A model generated the notes under the pieces. It saw nothing but the letters and a program-made list of their open reading frames with translations. It was not told the DNA's origin and made no database searches. 64,000 bases of DNA, taken from positions 2,858,501 through 2,922,500 of the forward strand of contig NZ_CP061091.1 in assembly GCF_017654485.1 (NCBI RefSeq). Reading direction: 5' to 3'. Of this stretch, positions 17,972 to 26,478 are shown piece after piece (the first letter of the stretch is position 1; every line of letters begins with the position of its first letter). Origin of the DNA: Roseomonas marmotae. Its GTDB lineage: Bacteria > Pseudomonadota > Alphaproteobacteria > Acetobacterales > Acetobacteraceae. The translations under genes were made by a program, and so were the position numbers.

Positions 17972-18741
17972 TCCCCGCGCATATCCTCGTCGTCGACGAC
18001 GACGCCTCCATGCGGCAGATGATCCGGGACTACCTCACAGGCCATGCCTTCACGGTAACAGCAGTCGCGAACGGCGCCGAGATGGTCCGCATCATCCGCG
18101 CGCACCCAGTCGATCTCATCATCCTTGATCTGCAGCTGGCCGAGGAGGATGGGCTGGAACTGCTCCGCCGTATCGGCCCTCTGACGGGTGCTCCGGTGAT
18201 CATCATCACCGGTCACCGTACAGATGAAATCGACAAGGTCGTCGGGCTGGAACTCGGCGCGGATGACTATCTTCCGAAGCCTTTCGGGCTACGTGAATTG
18301 CTGGCACGGGTGCGGGTCATTCTGCGCCGTGGAGAGGCCGCAGATCGCCGGATCGCCACTCGCCAGGCCAATCTCCGCTACCGCTTCCAGGGCTGGGAAC
18401 TGGACCTGAAGCGCCGCCACCTGATCGCCCCGGACGGAGAAACGATGCGGCTGACACGGGGGGAGTTCAATCTCCTCCACGTCTTTCTGCGGACGCCGCA
18501 GCAGATCCTCAGCCGGGACCAGCTTTTGGCCGGCAGCCGCGGCAATGACCAGGATATCTATGACCGCAGCATCGATGTTGTCATCCTGAGGCTACGGAGG
18601 AAGTTGGAGAAGGACCCATCTCAACCCTCGCTGATCCGCACGGAACGTGGCCTGGGATATGTCTTTACCGCGACTGTGGATGTGCTGCGGGAAGGTTACC
18701 CCCGCGAGCCCGCCGCCAGCGGACGCAAAGCGCTGCTCTGA
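17968..18741 (+). CDS. VirG-like OmpR-family response regulator
   Basis: The 257-residue protein has a receiver domain (about 4-118) with the acidic pair D10-D12, phosphoacceptor D54 in LIILDLQLAEEDG and the conserved KP in YLPKPFG. A winged-helix DNA-binding domain of the OmpR/PhoB type follows (about 140-240; LTRGEFNLLHVFL, then RSIDVVILRLRRKLE). It overlaps the sensor kinase gene by an ATGA, so the two are made together as a pair. Targets are not evident; the cytochrome c peroxidase in the same operon and the divergent genes nearby are candidates. A run of 130 bases without features separates it from the convergent aldo/keto reductase. Confidence 0.92.
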   Translation: MIPAHILVVDDDASMRQMIRDYLTGHAFTVTAVANGAEMVRIIRAHPVDLIILDLQLAEEDGLELLRRIGPLTGAPVIIITGHRTDEIDKVVGLELGADDYLPKPFGLRELLARVRVILRRGEAADRRIATRQANLRYRFQGWELDLKRRHLIAPDGETMRLTRGEFNLLHVFLRTPQQILSRDQLLAGSRGNDQDIYDRSIDVVILRLRRKLEKDPSQPSLIRTERGLGYVFTATVDVLREGYPREPAASGRKALL

Positions 18742-18871
18742 GCAACCGGACGGGGTACTGGGGGCCGGAAGGCGGAAGCGTCTGGCACGAGGGATAAGGC
18801 CATCCAGACCCCGGAATGGCGTCCATCCACGGATCGGCCGGAGTGGGGGCGCCCGCATCCTGGCCGGGCTG

Positions 18872-19882
18872 TCAATCGCTGTGCGGGAGCCGGCCTTCCA
18901 GAGGATAGGCGGGATCGTTGTAGCCGGGTGTGGAGGGATGTCCTGCCGGCACCAGGCCGTCGACCAATGCCTCGTCCTCGGCCGTGAAGTGATAGGACAG
19001 GGCGCCAACGTAGTCCTCCCACTGCGCCTCGGTACGCGGGCCGCTGATGCAGGCCGTCACCAACCTGTTGTTCAGCACCCAGGAAACCGCAAACTGCCCG
19101 GCTGTAATGCCTCGTCCCTCAGCATGCGCGCGCAGTTTCTGCGCGATGGTCAGGCTTTCCGGGCGCCACTCGGTTTCCAGCATCCTCCTGTCGGCGCGGC
19201 CCGCACGCGTATCGGCGGGTGGTGGGGCGTCGACGACGTATTTGCCCGTCAGTACCCCGCGCGCCAGCGGGCTATAGGGCACGACGCCCAGGCCGAGATA
19301 ACCACAGGCCGGCAGGTGCTCGACCTCCGGCATGCGGTTGAGGGCGTTGTAGTAGGGCTGGCTGACCACCGGCCGGTCGATCCCGGCTTCGTCGCAGAGG
19401 CGGCAGATCTCCGTCACCCGCCAGGCACGGTAGTTGGAGACGCCGAAGTAGCGGATCTTGCCCGCACGGATCAGGTCCGCCACGGCATGCACGGTCTCCG
19501 CCAGCGGCGTGCCATGGTCTTCCTTGTGCAGATACAGGATGTCGATGGCGTCCAGGCCCAGGCGGCGCAGGCTGGCTTCGGCCGCCATCTGGCAGTGCCG
19601 GCGCGAGAGGCCGCGGTCATTCGGCCCTGCTCCCACCGGATTGGCCAGCTTCGTCGCCACCACCCAGTGGCCGCGCTGCGCGCGGATGGCGCGTCCCGTG
19701 ATCTCCTCGGACAGGCCGGCATTGTAGACGTCGGCGGTGTCGATGAAGTTGACGCCCTGTTCCCGCGCCCGGTCGATGATGCGGGCCGCTGTCGCCTCAT
19801 CGGTCTGGCCGCCGAACATCATGGTGCCCAGGCAGAGGGGCGAAACGGACAGGCCGGTGCGGCCGAGATGACGATATTCCAT
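18872..19882 (-). CDS. Aldo/keto reductase
   Basis: The 336-residue protein starts MEYRHLGRTGLSVSPLCLGT and carries the aldo/keto reductase barrel motifs: FIDTADVYNAGLSEEITGRA with the catalytic Asp and Tyr, and VVATKLANPVG with the catalytic Lys. The later GVSNYRAW and VVPYSPLARGVLTGK belong to the NADPH-binding side. It should reduce an aldehyde or ketone with NADPH in the cytoplasm; the substrate cannot be told. The ATG at 19882 has AGGGAGG just upstream on the reverse strand. The reading frame continues open far upstream (to 20731), but that extension runs antisense to the DUF1028 gene and is not coding. Confidence 0.9.
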   Translation of the reverse strand: MEYRHLGRTGLSVSPLCLGTMMFGGQTDEATAARIIDRAREQGVNFIDTADVYNAGLSEEITGRAIRAQRGHWVVATKLANPVGAGPNDRGLSRRHCQMAAEASLRRLGLDAIDILYLHKEDHGTPLAETVHAVADLIRAGKIRYFGVSNYRAWRVTEICRLCDEAGIDRPVVSQPYYNALNRMPEVEHLPACGYLGLGVVPYSPLARGVLTGKYVVDAPPPADTRAGRADRRMLETEWRPESLTIAQKLRAHAEGRGITAGQFAVSWVLNNRLVTACISGPRTEAQWEDYVGALSYHFTAEDEALVDGLVPAGHPSTPGYNDPAYPLEGRLPHSD

Positions 19883-20110
19883 GATCTTCCCTCCCTTGAT
19901 GGCGTTTGGCCAGGAGACACTGCCGGCACGCGCCTGTCGATGGGCGTCGTCCCGTTCTGGCGGGCCCACCCGAGGCCTCGCCGCCGGGTGGCATCCGGTT
20001 TGGCAGCCGAAGGGAAGGCAGGCGCGTTGATTGTTGTCATCGGCGGGCATGTCCCGGGCCGGCAGGGGTTTGCCTTGCGGCATCTGCCACGCTGGGCGAT
20101 GCTTGAATTC

Positions 20111-20833
20111 ATGACCTGGTCGATTCTTGTGAGGGACCCTGCCACCGGCGCGCTTGGCGCGGCCGTGGCTTCCCGTTTCTTCGCCGTGGGCGGATTGTGC
20201 ATCCATGTCGAGGGCGGCGTCGCTGCCCTGGCGACCCAGGCACTGGTCAACCCCATGTATGCCGTGAAGGCCATGCCCCGGCTGCGCGCCGGCGAGGCAC
20301 CGCAGGAGGTGCTCGACGCGCTGATGGAAGGCGACCCGGGCAGGAGCCAGCGGCAGTTCCATGTCATCGACGCGCGGGGACGGATCGCCCAGCACAGCGG
20401 GCCGGATTGCATCACCTGGGCCGGGCATGTACGGGGCGTCGATGTCTCGGTGGCCGGCAACATGCTGGCCGGCCCCGCCGTGGTGCAGGCCACGCTGGAT
20501 GGTTTCCTCGGCGCCAGCGGGAGCCTGGCCGAGCGGCTGCTGACGGCCATGGAAGCTGGCGAGGCCGCGGGTGGCGACAAGCGGGGCCGGCAGGGCGCCG
20601 GGCTGAAGATCTGCACCGCCGACCCCTACCCCGATCTCGATATCCGCGCCGACGACCATCCCGACCCTCTGGGTGAGCTGCGCCGCCTCTACCGCGTCAG
20701 CCTGGAGCGTTATGCCGTGTTCCGCCGCCATCTGGCCGGCAGCACCGATCCCTGGGGCGAGACGGACCGCGCGGTGATCGAGGCCGCCATCGCGCGTGAC
20801 GGCCGGCCGCTGTCATCCTCCTCTACCGCCTGA
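20111..20833 (+). CDS. DUF1028 family protein
   Basis: The 240-residue protein has the DUF1028 start MTWSILVRDPATGALGAAVASRFFAVG, shown here only by its ends MTWSILVRDP and SRFFAVG, and the later VAGNMLAGP motif. DUF1028 proteins have an Ntn-hydrolase-like fold; their substrate is not established, though they often sit beside peptide or amino-acid transport genes. That is the case here: a peptide-type binding protein begins 26 bases downstream. I chose the ATG at 20111 because it gives the conserved MTWS start; an in-frame ATG at 20099 is the alternative. The region 19883-20110 separates it from the divergent aldo/keto reductase. Confidence 0.85.
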   Translation: MTWSILVRDPATGALGAAVASRFFAVGGLCIHVEGGVAALATQALVNPMYAVKAMPRLRAGEAPQEVLDALMEGDPGRSQRQFHVIDARGRIAQHSGPDCITWAGHVRGVDVSVAGNMLAGPAVVQATLDGFLGASGSLAERLLTAMEAGEAAGGDKRGRQGAGLKICTADPYPDLDIRADDHPDPLGELRRLYRVSLERYAVFRRHLAGSTDPWGETDRAVIEAAIARDGRPLSSSSTA

Positions 20834-20859
20834 ACCCTCAGCCCCGGGGAGACCATCCG

Positions 20860-22362
20860 ATGCGACGCCTTCTCCTTGCCGCCTGCGCCCTGCTGGCCGC
20901 CGCTCCCGCTTACGCGCAGGGCACGCTCAATATCGGCATGCGCGAGGACCCCGACCTGCTCGATCCCACGCTGGGCTCCAGCTATGTCGGTCGCATCGTC
21001 TACGCGGCGATGTGCGACAAGCTCTTCGACCTCGACGCCAAGCTGAATGTGGTGCCCCAGCTGGCCATGGGCTGGGAATATGAGAGCCCGACCCGCCTGG
21101 TCATCCGGCTGCGGCCGAATGTCACCTTCCAGGACGGCGAGCCCTTCAATGCCGAGGCCGTCAGATACAAGATCAACCGCGACCTGACGCTGAACGGCTC
21201 CATGCGCGTGGGCGAGGTGAACTCGATCCAGGCGGTGGAGGTCATCGACCCGCTGACGATCCGCCTCGTGCTGAAGGCACCCAATGCACCCCTGCTGACC
21301 CTGCTGACGGACCGCGCGGGAATCATGATCTCTCCCAAGGCGGCCGAGGCGGCGGGCAACCAGTTCGGCACCCGGCCCGTCTGCGCCGGCCCCTATGCCT
21401 TCGACAGCCGCGTGGCGCAGGACCGCATCACGCTGCGCCGCTATCCCGGCCACTGGGATGCAGCGAACTACTATTTCGACCAGGTCGTCTACCGCCCCAT
21501 GCCGAGCACCAATGTCCGCACGGCCAATCTGCGTGCCGGCAGCCTGGACCTGGTGGAGCAGATCACCCCGAACGACGTGCCGGAAATCCGCAACGACCCG
21601 AAGCTGCGGATCATGATCGGCGACGGGCTGGCCTATACCGGCATCAACTTCAACATCAACAACGGGCCGAATTCCAGGACCGATATCGGCCAGAACCGGC
21701 TGGTGCGGCAGGCCTTCGAGGCCTCCATCGACCGCACGGCGCTGATCCAGGTGGTCTATGACGGGCTGCACACGCCCACCATCCAGGCCAACCCGCCTTC
21801 CTCGCCCATGTATTTCCAGGAACTGCAGCCGCCCCCCCGTGACCTGGCGAGGGCCAAGGCGCTGCTGCAACAGGCGGGCGTGAAGCTGCCGGTGCCGGTG
21901 ACTATCACCACCAGCAACAGCCCGGATATCCAGCAGGCCGCGGAGGTCATCCAGGCCATGGCGGCCGAGGCCGGCTTCGACGTGAAGCTGCGGGTGATGG
22001 AATTCGCCTCCTCCCTGCAGGCGGGTTATGCGGGCGACTTCCAGGCCTATATGATCGGCTGGTCCGGCCGCGCCGATGCCGATGGCAACATGTGGCAGCT
22101 GCTGCACAGCCGCGGCACCTTCAACTATGGCCGCTGGAGCAACCCCGAGGCCGATGCGCTGCTGGACCAGGCGCGCCTGCCGACCGACCCGGCGGAGCGC
22201 CGAGCCCTCTACGCCAGGTTCTGGGAGATCGAGCGCCAGGACCTGCCCCTGATGTATCTCTGGAGCAGCAAGAACGTCGTCGGCCTGAAGCGCAGCATCG
22301 AGGGGTTTGAACAGATACCGGACGGACTGATCCGCCTGCGCGGCGTGAAGATGGCCCGCTGA
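20860..22362 (+). CDS. ABC transporter substrate-binding protein, peptide/nickel family (SBP_bac_5)
   Basis: The 500-residue precursor has a clear signal peptide (LLLAACALLAAAPAYA, cleaved near residue 19). The mature protein follows the DppA/OppA family: LRPNVTFQDGEPFNAEAVRY, here given only in part, then AYTGINFNIN and a C-terminal NYGRWSNPEADALLDQAR block. It should bind peptides or a related solute in the periplasm. No permease or ATPase gene lies next to it in the window, so it is an orphan component. It follows the DUF1028 gene by 26 bases and is closed by a stem-loop at 22374-22402. The ligand cannot be inferred. Confidence 0.92.
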   Translation: MRRLLLAACALLAAAPAYAQGTLNIGMREDPDLLDPTLGSSYVGRIVYAAMCDKLFDLDAKLNVVPQLAMGWEYESPTRLVIRLRPNVTFQDGEPFNAEAVRYKINRDLTLNGSMRVGEVNSIQAVEVIDPLTIRLVLKAPNAPLLTLLTDRAGIMISPKAAEAAGNQFGTRPVCAGPYAFDSRVAQDRITLRRYPGHWDAANYYFDQVVYRPMPSTNVRTANLRAGSLDLVEQITPNDVPEIRNDPKLRIMIGDGLAYTGINFNINNGPNSRTDIGQNRLVRQAFEASIDRTALIQVVYDGLHTPTIQANPPSSPMYFQELQPPPRDLARAKALLQQAGVKLPVPVTITTSNSPDIQQAAEVIQAMAAEAGFDVKLRVMEFASSLQAGYAGDFQAYMIGWSGRADADGNMWQLLHSRGTFNYGRWSNPEADALLDQARLPTDPAERRALYARFWEIERQDLPLMYLWSSKNVVGLKRSIEGFEQIPDGLIRLRGVKMAR

Positions 22363-22373
22363 ACGCCTGACTG

Positions 22374-22402
22374 AAGCCGCCGCCCGGCCATGGCGGCGGC
22401 TT
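22374..22402 (+). terminator. Stem-loop terminator after the binding-protein gene
   Basis: AAGCCGCCGCC and GGCGGCGGCTT form a perfect 11-bp stem with a 7-base loop, 11 bases after the stop codon of the substrate-binding protein. The U-tract is weak (only TT before a C run), so termination efficiency is uncertain. Confidence 0.6.
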
Positions 22403-22718
22403 GCCCCCGGCTTCCATCCCCTGCCCGGCCAGGGATGGCTCAATACTGACGACCCGCTCGGAACGCGGCGTTGTCAGCCGGCACTCTCCCTGCCGGCCGC
22501 GCCCTTGTGGACGCCGATATCGTTCCTTCATGGAAATTACGCCCCACTTCCAATCCTGTCTCGGCGGCAACAAGCCGGAACCGGAACAACCGCACGCGCG
22601 GTCCTTCCGATACGTTATGTTAAAATTTGTGCAATTATGGTCTTTCCTTGGCGGGGAAATAGGCGTAACCGCCCTTCACACCAGTCGGCGATCAAAAATT
22701 CACATCGAGGTTGGCCCC
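22403..22718. other. Intergenic region upstream of the tetronate operon
   Basis: These 316 bases contain no convincing gene. The right half, from about 22600 to 22705, is much richer in A and T than the surroundings (for example GTTATGTTAAAATTTGTGCA), which is what a promoter and operator region for ltnD would look like. The DeoR protein encoded within the operon would be the natural regulator. I could not assign a -35/-10 pair or an operator repeat with confidence. Confidence 0.4.
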
Positions 22719-23627
22719 ATGAGCGATAACAAGTATCGGGTATGCGTCGTCGGCCTTGGCTCCATGGGGATGGGCGCGGCGCGATCCTGCGTCAAAGCCG
22801 GCCTGGCCACCTACGGGGCCGACCTGAACCCCGCCGCCTGTCAGGCGCTCAAGGAAGCCGGGGCCGAGGCCGCCGGCGCCGATGCCCGCGCCTTCGCCAG
22901 CGAATTGGATGCCGTGCTGCTGCTGGTGGTGAATGCCGCGCAGTGCCGGGCCGTCCTCTTCGGCCCCGAGGGGCTGGCGGCAAAGCTGCGGCCGGGCACG
23001 GGGATCATGGTCTCCGCCACCATCTCCGCCGAGGACTCCCGCGCCATCGCCGCCGAGCTGGCGCCCATGGGCCTGCTGATGCTGGACGCCCCGGTCTCCG
23101 GCGGCGCCGCCAAGGCCGCCGCGGGGGAAATGACTGTCATGGCAGCCGGCCCGCGCGCCGCCTTCGACCAGCTGCGGCCCGTGCTCGATGCCGTGGCCGG
23201 CAAGGTCTATGAGATCGGCGAGGAGATCGGCCTCGGCGCCACCGTCAAGATCATCCATCAGCTCCTGGCCGGCGTGCATATCGCCGCCGGGGCCGAGGCC
23301 ATGGCGCTGGCCGCCCGCGCCGGTATCCCGCTGGATACCATGTATGAGGTGGTGACCAACGCCGCCGGCAATAGCTGGATGTTCGAGAACCGCATGAAGC
23401 ATGTCGTCGATGGCGACTACACGCCCCATTCGGCGGTGGACATCTTCGTGAAGGACCTGCGGCTGGTGACGGAGACGGCGCTCTCCCTCAATTTCCCGCT
23501 GCCGCTGGCCAGCACCGCCTACACCATGTTCGCCAATGCCAGCAATGCCGGCTTCGGACGCGAGGATGATGCGGCCGTGATCAAGACATTCGCCGGCATC
23601 AGCCTGCCCGGCGTGAAGGAGAAGTGA
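22719..23627 (+). CDS. ltnD: L-threonate dehydrogenase LtnD (beta-hydroxyacid dehydrogenase family)
   Basis: The 302-residue protein has a Rossmann start VCVVGLGSMGMGAARSCVKA and the beta-hydroxyacid dehydrogenase signatures DAPVSGGAAKA and VKIIHQLLAGVH with the catalytic lysine. In characterised pathways LtnD oxidises L-threonate to 2-oxo-tetronate with NAD. The identity rests on its position: first gene of an operon with OtnK, OtnI, DenD and OtnC, the enzymes that complete the route. On sequence alone it could be another member of the 3-hydroxyisobutyrate dehydrogenase family. The ATG at 22719 follows a short AGG; its stop lies 2 bases before the otnK start. Confidence 0.85.
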   Translation: MSDNKYRVCVVGLGSMGMGAARSCVKAGLATYGADLNPAACQALKEAGAEAAGADARAFASELDAVLLLVVNAAQCRAVLFGPEGLAAKLRPGTGIMVSATISAEDSRAIAAELAPMGLLMLDAPVSGGAAKAAAGEMTVMAAGPRAAFDQLRPVLDAVAGKVYEIGEEIGLGATVKIIHQLLAGVHIAAGAEAMALAARAGIPLDTMYEVVTNAAGNSWMFENRMKHVVDGDYTPHSAVDIFVKDLRLVTETALSLNFPLPLASTAYTMFANASNAGFGREDDAAVIKTFAGISLPGVKEK

Positions 23628-23629
23628 GC

Positions 23630-24886
23630 ATGCGCCTGGGTGTGATCGCCGACGACTTCACCGGCGCCACCGACATCGCCGGCTTCCTGGTGGCCAATGG
23701 GCTTCGCACGGTGCAGTTGAACGGCGTGCCGCCGGCCGATCTGCAGGTGGATGTGGATGCCGTCGTCATCAGCCTGAAGACCCGTTCCTGCCCGGTGGAG
23801 GAGGCAGTCTCCCAGAGCCTGGCCTCGCTCGACTGGCTGCGCGCGCGCGGCTGCCCGCAGTTCTTCTTCAAGTATTGCTCCACCTTCGACAGCACCCCGA
23901 AGGGCAATATCGGGCCCGTGACGGATGCGCTGCTGGAGGCGCTGGGCGAGGACTTCACCGTCATCTGCCCTGTGCTGCCCGTGAATGGCCGCACCATCTA
24001 CAACGGCTATCTCTTCGTGAACGGCGTGCCGCTGGATGAATCCGGCATGCGCCACCACCCCGTCACGCCCATGACGGATGCCAATCTGATGCGGCTGATG
24101 GACGCGCAGTCCCAGGGCAAGACCGGCAATGTGCCGAGCACCGTCATGGACCAGGGGCCGGACGCCGTGCGCGCCGCCCTGGCGGCTCTGAAGGCCAAGG
24201 GCTTCCGCTATGCCGTGCTGGATGCGCTGAACGACGCGCATCTGGTGGTGATGGGCCAGGCCGTGGCCGATATGAAGCTGGTCACCGGTGGTTCCGGCCT
24301 CGCCGATGGCATGGCCCGCGCCTGGGCGGGCACCGGCGATGCCGCCGCCGCCGCCGCCGAGGGCCGTCCCGCCAGGGGCCGCGCCGTCGTGCTCTCCGGC
24401 TCCTGCTCGCAGATGACCAATGCCCAGGTGGCCGCGTACCGGCAATCCGCCCCTGCCCTGGCGGTCTCGGTGGAGCGCTGCCTCTCCGATGCCGAAGGCT
24501 ATGCGGAGGAACTGGCGGCCTGGGTGCTGGCGCAGCCGAAGGACGGCCTCGCCCCCCTGGTCTATGCCACCACCGAGCCAGCGAAGCTGAAGGAACTGCA
24601 GGAGCGCTTCGGCGCCGCCGAGGCCAGCGAGGCCGTGGAGCGCCTCTTCGGCGCCCTGGCGAAGCAGCTGGAGGCGGCTGGCTTCGACCAGTTCATCGTC
24701 GCCGGTGGCGAGACCTCGGGCATCGTCACCCAGTCCCTGGGCATCGGTGGCTTCCATATCGGCCCGCAGATCGCCCCGGGCGTGCCCTGGGTGCGCGCCG
24801 TGGGCAAGCCGCTCTCGCTGGCCCTGAAGTCCGGCAATTTCGGCCAGGAGCGCTTCTTCTTCGAAGCGCAGGACCTGGCGGCCTGA
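23630..24886 (+). CDS. otnK: 3-oxo-tetronate kinase OtnK (DUF1537 family)
   Basis: The 418-residue protein has the four-carbon acid sugar kinase N-terminus LGVIADDFTGATDIAGFL and C-terminal nucleotide-binding motifs FIVAGGETSGIV and GVPWVRAVG. OtnK phosphorylates 3-oxo-tetronate at the 4-position using ATP, making 3-oxo-tetronate 4-phosphate for OtnC. I chose the ATG at 23630 because AAGGAG lies 8 bases before it; a GTG at 23624 overlaps the ltnD stop but is too near that ribosome-binding site. It is the second gene of the operon. Confidence 0.93.
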   Translation: MRLGVIADDFTGATDIAGFLVANGLRTVQLNGVPPADLQVDVDAVVISLKTRSCPVEEAVSQSLASLDWLRARGCPQFFFKYCSTFDSTPKGNIGPVTDALLEALGEDFTVICPVLPVNGRTIYNGYLFVNGVPLDESGMRHHPVTPMTDANLMRLMDAQSQGKTGNVPSTVMDQGPDAVRAALAALKAKGFRYAVLDALNDAHLVVMGQAVADMKLVTGGSGLADGMARAWAGTGDAAAAAAEGRPARGRAVVLSGSCSQMTNAQVAAYRQSAPALAVSVERCLSDAEGYAEELAAWVLAQPKDGLAPLVYATTEPAKLKELQERFGAAEASEAVERLFGALAKQLEAAGFDQFIVAGGETSGIVTQSLGIGGFHIGPQIAPGVPWVRAVGKPLSLALKSGNFGQERFFFEAQDLAA

Positions 24887-24900
24887 AGGAGATCGAACAG

Positions 24901-25680
24901 ATGCCGCGTTTCGCCGCCAATCTCTCGATGATGTTCACCGAGCTGCCCTTCCTCGACCGCTTCGGCGCGGCGGCGAAGGCGGGCTTCCAGGCCGTCGAGT
25001 TCCTCTTTCCCTACGAGCATCCGCCGGAAGTGGTGGCGGCCCGGCTGAAGGAAGCGGGGCTGACCCAGGCGCTGTTCAACATGCCGCCCGGCGACTGGGC
25101 GGCGGGCGAGCGTGGCATGGCCGCCATTCCCGGCCGGGAGCAGGAATTCCGCGACAATGTCGCGACCGCCCTGACCTATGCCAAGGCGCTGGGCTGCAAG
25201 ACCCTGCATGCCATGTCCGGCATCACCGAGGGGATGGACCGCGCCGCCTGTGAGGCCGCCTTCATCGAGAATTTCCGCTTCGCCGCGGATGCCCTGACGC
25301 CGGAAGGCATCACCCTGCTGGTGGAGCCGATCAACAGCCGCAACATGCCCGGCTATTTCATCGCGCATCAGCTGGAAGCCGTGGCGCTGGTGGAAAAGGT
25401 CGGCCGGCCGAATGTCGCCGTTCAGCTCGACCTCTATCACGCCCAGATCATGGACGGCGACCTGACGAAGCTGATCGAGAAGATGGCCGGCAAGTTCGCC
25501 CATGTGCAGATCGCCTCCGTGCCGGACCGGCACGAGCCGGATGAGGGCGAGCTGAACTACCCGCATCTCTACGGCGTGCTGGACCGCGTCGGCTACCAGG
25601 GCTGGATCGGCTGCGAATACAATCCGCGCGGCGAGACCACGGCCGGCCTCGGCTGGTTCGCCCCCTACAAGGCGCGCTGA
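24901..25680 (+). CDS. otnI: 2-oxo-tetronate isomerase OtnI (hydroxypyruvate isomerase-like)
   Basis: The 259-residue protein is a TIM-barrel sugar isomerase of the Hyi/OtnI family: NLSMMFTELPFLDRF at the start, LLVEPINSRNMPGYF with a metal-binding Glu, VQLDLYHAQIMDGD, HVQIAS and WIGCEYNP. OtnI converts 2-oxo-tetronate to 3-oxo-tetronate, linking the dehydrogenases LtnD and DenD to the kinase OtnK. A purine-rich GAAGGAGAT lies ahead of the start. Hydroxypyruvate isomerase is the alternative activity for the family, but the neighbouring genes favour OtnI. Confidence 0.92.
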   Translation: MPRFAANLSMMFTELPFLDRFGAAAKAGFQAVEFLFPYEHPPEVVAARLKEAGLTQALFNMPPGDWAAGERGMAAIPGREQEFRDNVATALTYAKALGCKTLHAMSGITEGMDRAACEAAFIENFRFAADALTPEGITLLVEPINSRNMPGYFIAHQLEAVALVEKVGRPNVAVQLDLYHAQIMDGDLTKLIEKMAGKFAHVQIASVPDRHEPDEGELNYPHLYGVLDRVGYQGWIGCEYNPRGETTAGLGWFAPYKAR

Positions 25681-25688
25681 GGGGCGGC

Positions 25689-26465
25689 ATGATCCCCGCC
25701 GAGCGGCAGAACCTGATCGTCGCCCGCCTCTCCGGGCGTGGCGCGCTGGGCATCGCCGAGCTGACGGAACTGCTGGGCGTCTCGCATATGACCGTGCGGC
25801 GGGACATCCAGCAGCTGGAACGCGAGGGGCGCGTCATGTCCGTCGCCGGCGGCATCAGCCTGCCGCAGCGCATCTCCATCGAGCCACCGCATGTCACCAA
25901 GGCAACGATGGCGCATGCGGAGAAGGTGGCGATCGGCGGGCTGGCGCTCGGGCTGATCCCGCCGGGCGCCGTCATCTATCTCGATGCCGGCACCACGACG
26001 CTGGAGATTGCGCGTGGCCTGGCAGGCCGGGAGGATATCGCGGTCGTCACCAATGACTTCGTCATTGCCGCCTTCCTGACGCGGGAGGCGCGCTGCCCCC
26101 TCTATCACACCGGCGGCGCGGTGGAGCGGGAGAACCAGTCCTGTGTCGGTGACCCGGCCGCCGAGGCCATCCGCCGCTTCAATTTCGACATCGCCTTCAT
26201 CTCCACCTCCTCCTTCGGGCTGCGCGGCGTCTCCACGCCCTCGGAGAACAAGGTGGCCGTGAAGCGCGCCATCGCGCAAAGCGCGGCGCGCAGCATCCTC
26301 GTCACCGACAGCAGTAAATATGGGCGCATCGGCACCTTCAATGCCGTGCCGCTGGAGGCGCTGTCGGCCATCGTCACCGATTCCGGCCTGCCGGAGAATG
26401 TCCGCGCCGCCATCGCGCAACGGGGCATCGCCCTGCACATCGCGACGCCGGACAGCGATTCATAA
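25689..26465 (+). CDS. DeoR-family transcriptional regulator of the tetronate operon
   Basis: The 258-residue protein has an N-terminal DeoR helix-turn-helix (about 5-58; ELTELLGVSHMTVRRDIQQL) and the DeoR sensor domain with LDAGTTTLEIA, VVTNDFVIA and a C-terminal ILVTDSSKYGR, the phosphosugar-binding pattern. It lies inside the operon it probably controls, 8 bases after otnI and 13 before denD. By analogy with the family it would repress the operon until a phosphorylated sugar-acid intermediate binds. Its operator was not identified. Confidence 0.9.
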   Translation: MIPAERQNLIVARLSGRGALGIAELTELLGVSHMTVRRDIQQLEREGRVMSVAGGISLPQRISIEPPHVTKATMAHAEKVAIGGLALGLIPPGAVIYLDAGTTTLEIARGLAGREDIAVVTNDFVIAAFLTREARCPLYHTGGAVERENQSCVGDPAAEAIRRFNFDIAFISTSSFGLRGVSTPSENKVAVKRAIAQSAARSILVTDSSKYGRIGTFNAVPLEALSAIVTDSGLPENVRAAIAQRGIALHIATPDSDS

Positions 26466-26478
26466 GGAGCAGATCCGC

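Noticed and set aside
18647..20110. Upstream extension of the DUF1028 frame
   Set aside because: It is antisense to the aldo/keto reductase and overlaps the response regulator end; the family start is at 20111.
19883..20731. Upstream extension of the aldo/keto reductase frame to 619 codons
   Set aside because: The conserved enzyme start and a strong ribosome-binding site are at 19882; the extension is antisense to the DUF1028 gene.
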